Part shown: positions 58,047 to 64,000 of the stretch, in pieces | How the letters are laid out: the number at the start of each line of letters is the position of its first letter | How positions within the stretch are numbered: position 1 is the first letter of the stretch | Origin: JAIBJN01 sp963775625 | Lineage (GTDB): Bacteria; Actinomycetota; Thermoleophilia; Gaiellales; Gaiellaceae | Direction: 5' to 3' | NCBI GenBank assembly: GCA_963775625.1 | Contig: CAVZJM010000001.1 | Location: forward strand, 1-64,000 | Length of the DNA: 64,000 nt | The notes under the pieces: model-generated | The model's database searches: none | The model's input: the letters and a program-made list of their open reading frames with translations, nothing else | What the model was told of the DNA's origin: nothing | Made by a program: the position numbers and the translations under genes

Positions 58047-59231
58047 CTAGCGCTCCGCGGCCTGGAGGGCGAGACGGACGGCGCGCGCCAGCGGCTCGGG
58101 GACCTCGACGTCGGCGCCGGAGAAGTGGTTCCACGCCCGCTCCGGCTTGTTCGAGTGCCCCCGCAGGCCCGTCACGCCCTCGAAGTCGGGCTCGAGCACG
58201 ATCGTTCGCGCACGGCCGGCGATCGACGCGATCAGGCGGTTGAGCTCGACCTCGGCGGGAATCGGCTGCTCGCCGGCGCTCGCATCCCGGTCGTGGACGA
58301 CGACGAACGGAATGCGGCACGCCTTGCAGATGCGCGCGAAGACCGGGATGTTCGACTTGCCGCCGCACTCGACGATGGAGACCTGCGCCCGGTCGGCGTC
58401 GTGGCCGAGCGCGGCGAAGATCGTGGGCAAGACCAGCTTCTCCGTCCGTCCCTCGACGAGGATCGCGGAGCGCGCGAGGAAGAGCTCGCTTCGCTCCGCG
58501 TCGAACTCGCTGACGACCCTGAACGCCTCGTCGGCCTCGAGCGGCTCGGGCTGGACGATGTGCGTCCCGCGACGGGTGCTGTGGCGAACGAGGACCAGCT
58601 CCTCCAGGCGGGCGACGTTCAGGAAGGCCGGCGCGTTGGTCGTGTACAGGATCTGGTTCCCGTCCGCGGCCAGGGCGCGCAGCCGCCGGTAGAGGTACCG
58701 CTGCGTCTGCGGCCGGAGGAAGAGCTCGGGCTCCTCGATGAGAAAGACGACGCCGGTCACGCCGGACTCTCGGCACGCATCGGCCGCGACGACGAGGGCC
58801 GAGGCTCCGCTGGAGTCCGAGCGGCGCGCCGGCGACTCCTCGAGCGCGCAGCGGAACAGCCTGACTGCCTCCTCGACTCCGCCCGGCTCGCCGTCGAGCT
58901 CGAGGAGCGGGCCCGAGCGCGTCCTGGCCGAGAGGAAGAGAACCGGCGGCGCGCCCCCGCGCCTGGCGCGCAGCGCCCCCGGCGGGCGTGCGGTCACCGC
59001 GATGCGGCTCTCGTCCGACAGCCGCGCCTCCACAGAGAGCTCGCCGGCCCGGTTCCGGAGGTCGTCCGGGCCCGGCGGCGCCGACGGGTCGAGCAGAGCC
59101 CGGATCGCTCGCAGCAGGTTCGACTTCCCGGTGCCGGGCTCGCCGATGAGCGCCGTCACGGGCCCGAGCCGGAGCTCGACGTCTCGCGCGGAGCGGTACG
59201 CGCGCACCCGGACGGTCTTCAGGAAGACCAC
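58047..59231 (-). CDS. OLD-family ATP-dependent endonuclease (AAA ATPase plus TOPRIM)
   Basis: The 394-residue protein has an ABC/SMC-like ATPase: VRVRAYRSARDVELRLGPVT, Walker A ALIGEPGTGKSNLLRAI near 30, the ABC-like DSSGASALVVAADA, Walker B GVVFLIEEPELFLRPQTQRY near 165, and YTTNAPAFLNV with the switch region. The TOPRIM nuclease half has AILVEGRTEKLVLPTIF (Glu near 254) and PFVVVHDRDASAG (D-x-D). It is a compact class 1-like OLD protein; no gajB-type helicase is adjacent. OLD proteins cut DNA in phage defence or repair. GTG 59231 has TAAGGT 6 bases upstream. Confidence 0.9.
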   Translation of the reverse strand: MVFLKTVRVRAYRSARDVELRLGPVTALIGEPGTGKSNLLRAIRALLDPSAPPGPDDLRNRAGELSVEARLSDESRIAVTARPPGALRARRGGAPPVLFLSARTRSGPLLELDGEPGGVEEAVRLFRCALEESPARRSDSSGASALVVAADACRESGVTGVVFLIEEPELFLRPQTQRYLYRRLRALAADGNQILYTTNAPAFLNVARLEELVLVRHSTRRGTHIVQPEPLEADEAFRVVSEFDAERSELFLARSAILVEGRTEKLVLPTIFAALGHDADRAQVSIVECGGKSNIPVFARICKACRIPFVVVHDRDASAGEQPIPAEVELNRLIASIAGRARTIVLEPDFEGVTGLRGHSNKPERAWNHFSGADVEVPEPLARAVRLALQAAER

Positions 59232-59251
59232 CGCGCGACCTTAGCCGGAGG

Positions 59252-60175
59252 CTAGCTCGTGGTCCGCGCCGGGCGTGGGTCCGGAAGCGGCGTGAGCACG
59301 TGCTCGAGCCGCTCGCGGAGCGGCTCGTACGCGGGCGGCAGCGACAGCGCCTCGCCGAGCGTGTCCAGCGGCTCGTCGGCGGTGAAGCCCGGCCCGAGCG
59401 TGGCGATCTCGAAGAGGACGCCGCTCGGCTCGCGGAAGTAGACGGAGCGGAAGTAGAAGCGGTCGATCACCGGCGTCGGCCGCGCGCCGGCCTGGGCGAC
59501 GCGCTCGCGCCAGGCCTCGTGCTCCTCCGTGGGCGACGCCCACGCGACGTGGTGCACGGTGCCCGCGCCGGAGAGCCCACGCTCGGCCGGAGGCTCGTCA
59601 TAGGCGTAGGACGAGCCGCGCTCCTCGCCGCGAGCCTCCCACACGCTCTCCGCGGTCGGCTCGAACGCAAGTGCCTCCTCGAGGAAAGCGCGACTGGCTT
59701 CCTCGGTCGCGTAGGCGCGAACGCCGTCGAACCCCTGCAGGGCGAGCTCGGCCGGAATGTCGGGATGGTTGGCGACGAGGGCCTCATCGTCCGTCTCGAC
59801 CGCATGGAGCTCGAGACCCATGCCCTCCGGATCGTCGAAGCGAAGCCGAAGCCCGTCGAGCTCGGAGTTGACCCCTTCGGCCCCGAGCCTCCCGATCCAG
59901 AACGAGAGCGCCTCCTCGGAAGCGACCCTGAACGCGACGGCGTGCACCATGCCGGCGCCCGCCCGCCCACGCGGCAGTCCCGGGTACTCGAAGAACGTGA
60001 TGTCGGAGCCGGGGCTCCCCTGCTCGTCCGCGTAGAAGAGGTGGTAGACGGTCGGGTCGTCCTGGTTGACCGTCTTCTTCACGAGGCGGAGGCCGAGGAC
60101 GCGGGTGTAGAAGTCGACGTTTCGCGGCGCGTCCGCCGTGATCGCCGTGACGTGGTGGATCCCCTCGAGCCTCAT
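59252..60175 (-). CDS. Ring-cleaving dioxygenase, VOC family (MhqO/LinE-like)
   Basis: The 307-residue protein has two VOC modules. Residues 1-130 include GIHHVTAITADAPRNVDFYT, KKTVNQDDPTVYHLFYADEQ and PGSDITFFEYPGLPRGRAG. Residues 145-290 include VRAYATEEASRAFLEEAL, GTVHHVAWASPTEEHEAWRE and YFRSVYFREPSGVLFEIATL. This set marks MhqO-type ring-cleaving dioxygenases that open hydroquinone-like rings and confer quinone tolerance. Metal ligands His and Glu lie in IHHVTA, VHHVAW and FEIATL. GGAAGGA precedes ATG 60175. Confidence 0.9.
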   Translation of the reverse strand: MRLEGIHHVTAITADAPRNVDFYTRVLGLRLVKKTVNQDDPTVYHLFYADEQGSPGSDITFFEYPGLPRGRAGAGMVHAVAFRVASEEALSFWIGRLGAEGVNSELDGLRLRFDDPEGMGLELHAVETDDEALVANHPDIPAELALQGFDGVRAYATEEASRAFLEEALAFEPTAESVWEARGEERGSSYAYDEPPAERGLSGAGTVHHVAWASPTEEHEAWRERVAQAGARPTPVIDRFYFRSVYFREPSGVLFEIATLGPGFTADEPLDTLGEALSLPPAYEPLRERLEHVLTPLPDPRPARTTS

Positions 60176-60246
60176 CGTCGTTCCTTCCGTCGCTTCGCCC
60201 TCAGTTCGTTCGCAACTTCCTTTTCGGTACCCGTATTCCCCAGAGA

Positions 60247-61581
60247 TCATGCACGGTCGCCGCCGTCGGAGCCGCCCGGCCCCGCCCGCCTCGCGTCGTA
60301 GCGCCTGAACGCCGGTAGCGCCAGGGCGGCGAGCGCGACGCCCGCGACGCAGAAGATCCCACCCGAGACGATCGACGCCCGCACGCCGACGAGGGAGGCG
60401 ACGACGCCGGCCTCGAGGTTCCCGAGCAGCGGGCCTGCCGAGTAGCTCACCTGCTCGATGCCGGCGAGGCGCCCGCGCAGGTGGTCGGGGATGGTGGTGT
60501 TCCAGATCGTGCCACGGAAGATGCCGCTGATCATGTCGGCCCCGCCTGCGAAGGCAAGCGCGAGCACGGCGAGGCCGAGGTTGGGAGCGAAGCCGAGCGC
60601 CGTGATCCCCACGCCCCAGCCGATCGCCGCCCAGATCACTGCGAGCCCGTGCCGGTGGACACGCCCGGTCCAGCCGCTCGTCACGGTGGCGATCAGCGAG
60701 CCGATCGAGACGGCCGTGTACAGAAGCCCGAGCGCACCCGCCCCGCCGAACTGCGCGGCGAAGGCCGGGAAGAGCGCCATCGGCATCCCGAAGAACATGG
60801 CGATCAGGTCGACCCCGTACGTGCCGACCAGCTCGGGCCGGCTCATCGCGTAGCGAAAGCCGTCCACGATCCCGCGCAGGCTCGGGCGCTCGGCCCCGGG
60901 AGGCGGGGGCACCGCGCGCATGAGCGCCAGCGCGAGGAGGGAGACGCCGAAGGTGGCGACGTCGATCGTGTACGTGAGGGGCAAGCCCAGCACGGCGATC
61001 AGCACGCCGGCGAGCGCGGGGCCCGTCACCGTGCCGAGGTTCCAGCGGAGCGAGTCGAGCGCGCTGGCGGCGATCAGCTCGTCCCGGTCGACCAGCCGGG
61101 GCGTGAGCGCGTCCAGAGGGGGTCGCTGGAGACCGTCCAGGCCGGCCATCGCCGCGCCGACGACGAAGAGCACCCAGAGCCTGGGCTCGTCGAGGACGGA
61201 GTTGAGCACCAGCACGCCCGCGCAGGCGGCGAGCCCGAGCTCGGCGATCTGGACGAGCCTGCGGCGGTCGAACGCGTCCGCGAGGGCACCGCCGACGAAC
61301 GCCGTGACCAGGAGCGGCGCAAGCTCGGCGAGGCTCAGGAGCCCGACCACGAGAGACGAGCCCGAGAGCTGGTAGGCCTGGTACGGCAGCGCGACGTACG
61401 TGATCATCGAGCCGAAGAAGGAGACTCCCTGCCCGACGAAGAGCAGGCGGTAGTCCCGATGACGCCGGAGCGGGCCGACGTCGACGGTGGCGAGGCTGAG
61501 GAAGGAACGGACGCCCCCGGGCTCCGGCACGGGCGGAGCCGGGCCGAGGCGCTCGGCCTCGCGGAGATCGTCGCCGGGCAC
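60247..61581 (-). CDS. MFS exporter, MFS_3 (EntS-like) type
   Basis: The 444-residue protein has about 11-12 membrane helices. LRRHRDYRLLFVGQGVSFFG near 37 is the classic MFS_3 opening. The loop GGALADAFDRRRLVQIAELG near 95, the NLGTVTGPALAGVLIAVLG helix and a central GMPMALFPAFAAQFGGAGAL follow. The group exports siderophores, macrolides or other drugs. It is divergent from the adenylate cyclase gene. The start at GTG 61581 is uncertain; an internal start is possible because the first 35 residues look soluble and variable. Confidence 0.88.
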   Translation of the reverse strand: MPGDDLREAERLGPAPPVPEPGGVRSFLSLATVDVGPLRRHRDYRLLFVGQGVSFFGSMITYVALPYQAYQLSGSSLVVGLLSLAELAPLLVTAFVGGALADAFDRRRLVQIAELGLAACAGVLVLNSVLDEPRLWVLFVVGAAMAGLDGLQRPPLDALTPRLVDRDELIAASALDSLRWNLGTVTGPALAGVLIAVLGLPLTYTIDVATFGVSLLALALMRAVPPPPGAERPSLRGIVDGFRYAMSRPELVGTYGVDLIAMFFGMPMALFPAFAAQFGGAGALGLLYTAVSIGSLIATVTSGWTGRVHRHGLAVIWAAIGWGVGITALGFAPNLGLAVLALAFAGGADMISGIFRGTIWNTTIPDHLRGRLAGIEQVSYSAGPLLGNLEAGVVASLVGVRASIVSGGIFCVAGVALAALALPAFRRYDARRAGPGGSDGGDRA

Positions 61582-61629
61582 GAGCGAGAGGATGTCAGGG
61601 CGGGCCCGAGTGAGGATTAGAGTCCCGGC

Positions 61630-62895
61630 ATGGGCGTGCGCGCATGGGCCGAGACGGCTCTGGAACGGACCGCCGCCGCGGGCGCGCTGCCCACCGACTC
61701 ACCCGAGGAGCGCCTCCGGAAGTCCGCGCTCGTCCTCTCGTCGCTCCTGATCACGACTCTCTCATGCATCTGGGTCGGGACGTACGCCGCGCTGGGTCTC
61801 TGGCGCTCGGCGCTCATCCCGTTGGCCTATCAGGCCGCCTCGCTCCTCGGGCTCGCGCTCTTCGCCAGGACGAAGCGCTACGACCTCTACCGGGCGAGCC
61901 AGGTCCTGCTCATCCTCATGCTCCCGTTCCTGCTCCAGTGGAGCCTCGGCGGTTTCGTCGACTCGAGCGCGGTCGCGCTCTGGGCGTTCGTCGCGCCTCT
62001 GGGCGCGCTCGTCTTCTACGGGCCGCGACAGGCAGTCGGGTGGTTCGCGGCGTTCGCCGCCCTCGTCGGCGTCTCGGCGGCGATTGAAGGCCGCTTGCCC
62101 GAGCCGGACCCCCCGATCCCCAGCTGGCTGGCCGTCACGTTCTTCGCCCTCAACATCCTCGGGCCGTCGCTGACGACCTTCGGCCTCCTCGAGCACTTCG
62201 TCCGCTCGCGCGACCGCGCGCACAGGCTCCTGGCGGCCGAGCAGGAGCGGTCGGAGAGGCTTCTCCTCAGCATCTTCCCGCGCCCGATCGCGGAGCGGCT
62301 GAAGGTCTCGCAGGGCGTGATCGCCGAGCGGAGCGACGAGGTCTCCGTCCTCTTCGCCGACATCGCCGGCTTCACGCCGGTCGCCGAGCGGCTGCCCGCC
62401 GAGGAGGTCGTGGTCCTCCTGGACGAGATCTTCTCGGCGTTCGACGAGCTCGTGGGGCGCCACGAGCTCGAGAAGATCAAGACCATCGGCGACGGCTACC
62501 TCGTCGCCGCCGGGATCCCCACCCCGCGCGCCGACCACGCCGAGGCGACGGCCCGCCTGGCCCTCGCGATGCAGCAGGCGCTCGCCGAGCTCCCGGCCGC
62601 AGCCGGCTTCAGCCTGAGGGTCGGTATCGACTCGGGCCCCGTCGTCGCCGGCGTGATCGGCCGGAGCAAGTTCGGCTACGACCTCTGGGGAGACACGGTC
62701 AACACCGCGAGCCGCATGCAGTCACACGCCCCGCCCGGCGCGATCCAGGTCACCGAGCGGACCTACGCCCGGCTCGCCGAGGGCTTCGTCTTCGAGCGGC
62801 GCCCCGGCGTCGCCGTCAAGGGCAAGGGCGAGATGACGACCTACCTGCTGCTCGGCGAGCGACCGGAGCTGTCGGCCGCCACCAGCTCCCGGTAG
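61630..62895 (+). CDS. Membrane-bound class III adenylate/guanylate cyclase
   Basis: The 421-residue enzyme has six hydrophobic helices (about 32-200) and a class III cyclase domain (225-415). The first metal Asp is in VLFADIAGFTPVAERLP near 244, the second in KIKTIGDGYLVAAG, with Lys as the purine-selecting residue. DLWGDTVNTASRMQSHAPPG supplies the Asp and Asn/Arg of the active site. Lys and Asp at these places favour ATP. TAGAGT (61618-61623) lies 6 bases before ATG 61630, a leaderless promoter. It overlaps the convergent tag gene by 55 bp. Confidence 0.93.
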   Translation: MGVRAWAETALERTAAAGALPTDSPEERLRKSALVLSSLLITTLSCIWVGTYAALGLWRSALIPLAYQAASLLGLALFARTKRYDLYRASQVLLILMLPFLLQWSLGGFVDSSAVALWAFVAPLGALVFYGPRQAVGWFAAFAALVGVSAAIEGRLPEPDPPIPSWLAVTFFALNILGPSLTTFGLLEHFVRSRDRAHRLLAAEQERSERLLLSIFPRPIAERLKVSQGVIAERSDEVSVLFADIAGFTPVAERLPAEEVVVLLDEIFSAFDELVGRHELEKIKTIGDGYLVAAGIPTPRADHAEATARLALAMQQALAELPAAAGFSLRVGIDSGPVVAGVIGRSKFGYDLWGDTVNTASRMQSHAPPGAIQVTERTYARLAEGFVFERRPGVAVKGKGEMTTYLLLGERPELSAATSSR

Positions 62896-63440
62896 CGGAA
62901 GCACGAGACGACGTGGTCGTTCACGAGCCCGGCCGCCTGCATGAACGCGTAGCAGACCGTCGGGCCGACGAAGCGGAAGCCGCGGCGCTTCAGCTCCTTG
63001 CTCATCGCCTTCGAGACCGGGGTCTCGGCGGGAAGCTCGCCGAGCGCCTTCCAGCCGCCGACGAGCGGCTCGCCGTCGACGAAGCCCCAGAGGAGCGCGG
63101 AGAGCGTGCCCAGCTCCTCCTGCACCTCGAGCACGCGACGCGCGTTCTCCACCGTGGAGGAGACCTTGAGGCGGTTGCGGACGATGCCGGTGTCCTGGAG
63201 GAGCTCCTCCACCTGGGCCTGGTCGAAGCGGGCGACCGCCTCGGGGTCGAACCCCTCGAACGCGCGTCGGTAGCCCTCGCGCTTGCGCAGGATCGTCGAC
63301 CAGGAGAGCCCAGCCTGGGCGCCCTCCAGCGTCAGGAGCTCGTAGAGAGCGCGGTCGTCGCGCTCGGGGACGCCCCATTCCTCGTCGTGGTAGGCGGCGT
63401 AGAGCTCGTCCCCCTCGGGCACCCAGGCGCAGCGTTCCAC
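62841..63440 (-). CDS. tag: DNA-3-methyladenine glycosylase I
   Basis: The 199-residue repair enzyme removes 3-methyladenine. It has the zinc ligands Cys near 4 (VERCAWVPEGDE) and His near 18 (AAYHDEEWGVPERDDRALYE), the lesion-binding SWSTILRKREGYRRAFEGFD, GIVRNRLKV, and near the end FVGPTVCYAFMQAAGLVNDH followed by VVSCFRY, giving the other His and Cys ligands. Length fits Tag (about 190). GTG at 63440 has TAGGCT (63449-63454) 8 bases upstream, which overlaps the stop of the next gene. Confidence 0.94.
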   Translation of the reverse strand: MERCAWVPEGDELYAAYHDEEWGVPERDDRALYELLTLEGAQAGLSWSTILRKREGYRRAFEGFDPEAVARFDQAQVEELLQDTGIVRNRLKVSSTVENARRVLEVQEELGTLSALLWGFVDGEPLVGGWKALGELPAETPVSKAMSKELKRRGFRFVGPTVCYAFMQAAGLVNDHVVSCFRYRELVAADSSGRSPSSR

Positions 63441-63451
63441 GACCGGTAAGC

Positions 63452-64000
63452 CTACGACGGCCCGGGAGCGGCGGTCAGCAGGAGGTTGATCCCGGCCGGG
63501 TCCCGGACTAGCAGGCCGTCGGGATGCCCCTCCGGCTCCTGGCCCGAGTCCGCGATCCGCCCGGCGACCACGTCGCGCTCCTCGGGGCTCGGAAGCACGA
63601 TCGTGGCGTGGCGGAGCGCGGCGGCCTCTGCGGGCGGCGGCGAGGCCCCGCGGCTGTGCCAGATGTTCGCGCCGACGTGATGGTGGTAGCCGCCGGCGCC
63701 GAAGAAGGCCGCCGAGCCGAAGAGCTCCGCCATCACCTCGAAGCCGAGCACGTCGCGGTAGAAGGCGACGGCGTCGGGGAGGTCCGCGACCTGCAGGTGG
63801 ACGTGACCCATGTCGGTGCCCGCGGGCAGGCCGTCGAACGGCTCCGAAGCCGGTTCGTCCAGCTCGCCGAGCAGGGAGGCGACGTCGAGCGGACCGGTCG
63901 TCATCCCGCCCGCCACCTTGCCCTCCCACACCTCGCGCGGGCGGTCGTGGTAGATCTCGATCCCGTGCCCGTCCGGATCGGTGAGGTAGATCGCCTCGCT
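63452..64000 (-). CDS. VOC-family (CatE-like) dioxygenase, partial at the right edge
   Basis: The frame is open from the window end at 64000 to the stop at 63452. The first visible residues, SEAIYLTDPDGHGIEIYHDR, are the end of one VOC module with its Glu ligand. A second module follows (MGHVHLQVADLPDAVAFYRD, AAFFGAGGYHHHVGANIWHS, LLVRDPAGINLLL). The layout matches bacterial catechol-2,3-dioxygenase-like CatE. The N-terminal module lies outside the window. The second module lacks an obvious Glu at its end. Confidence 0.88.
   Translation of the reverse strand, partial: SEAIYLTDPDGHGIEIYHDRPREVWEGKVAGGMTTGPLDVASLLGELDEPASEPFDGLPAGTDMGHVHLQVADLPDAVAFYRDVLGFEVMAELFGSAAFFGAGGYHHHVGANIWHSRGASPPPAEAAALRHATIVLPSPEERDVVAGRIADSGQEPEGHPDGLLVRDPAGINLLLTAAPGPS

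Noticed and set aside
1..64000. CRISPR arrays, tRNA and rRNA genes, insertion sequences, prophage genes
   Set aside because: I looked for regularly spaced repeats, cloverleaf ends, rRNA core motifs, transposase and integrase motifs on both strands and found none convincing. A covariance-model scan could still find a tRNA I missed.

Overview
The window is 64 kb of very GC-rich bacterial chromosome. It carries about 66 protein genes on both strands and no rRNA, tRNA, CRISPR array, transposase or phage module that I could recognise. An actinobacterium is indicated by F420-type LLM oxidoreductase, DUF1206, the MoeZ/CysO/CysM/Mec cysteine pathway, HhH-GPD and AlkZ-like repair proteins, GTG starts with 1-4 base gene overlaps, and many leaderless TANNNT-N6-8-RTG promoters. 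The deep class Thermoleophilia (Gaiellales/Solirubrobacterales) is my guess. Most genes are housekeeping or metabolic.

Layout. 1-4.3 kb: small regulators (winged helix, STAS), a frameshifted acetyltransferase, a DUF1206 membrane protein, a 26-residue membrane microprotein and a small secreted protein. 4.4-13.8 kb: biotin carboxylase/BCCP, PdxH, hydrolase, SCP2 protein, MFS exporter, leucyl aminopeptidase, acyl-CoA dehydrogenase, AlkZ-like and DUF72 proteins. 14-24 kb: threonine dehydratase, MeaB, HisC, Lon-like protein, GNAT, gamma-glutamyltransferase, FtsZ with a long N-terminal extension, ParA, agmatinase. 24-34 kb: an unknown operon, a methyltransferase, Lhr helicase, a PadR/HAAS pair with its own palindromic operator, a DNA glycosylase and a second acyl-CoA dehydrogenase. 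34-41 kb: cupredoxin lipoprotein, amidohydrolase, HxlR regulator, proline dehydrogenase with an M20 peptidase, hydrolase, primary-type sigma factor, TPR protein. 41.9-44.7 kb: a sulfur-carrier cysteine pathway (MoeZ, a CysO-CysM fusion, Mec). 44.7-64 kb: lipoproteins, pterin dehydratase, aldo/keto reductase, a second M20 peptidase, CNNM/CorC protein, NagA, a two-component pair, FAD and glyoxalase-fold enzymes, an F420 oxidoreductase operon, UspA, an OLD-family nuclease, MFS exporter, adenylate cyclase and Tag.

Systems worth attention. (1) Two 165-166 bp elements at 4394-4559 and 16183-16347 share a core, have terminal inverted repeats, and carry hairpins whose paired bases change together. 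(2) CysO is fused in frame to CysM beside the JAMM peptidase Mec. (3) FtsZ has a ~136-residue disordered N-terminal extension whose start is fixed by a strong Shine-Dalgarno site inside parA. (4) At least 17 genes have leaderless promoter geometry, including hisC and the Lon-like gene, whose divergent -10 boxes overlap. (5) PadR has a 40 bp operator that contains its own promoter.

Caution: six otherwise intact conserved genes are broken by single-base frameshifts, several in short homopolymers. That looks like sequencing or assembly error more than decay, and it bears on any reading of the CysO-CysM fusion.
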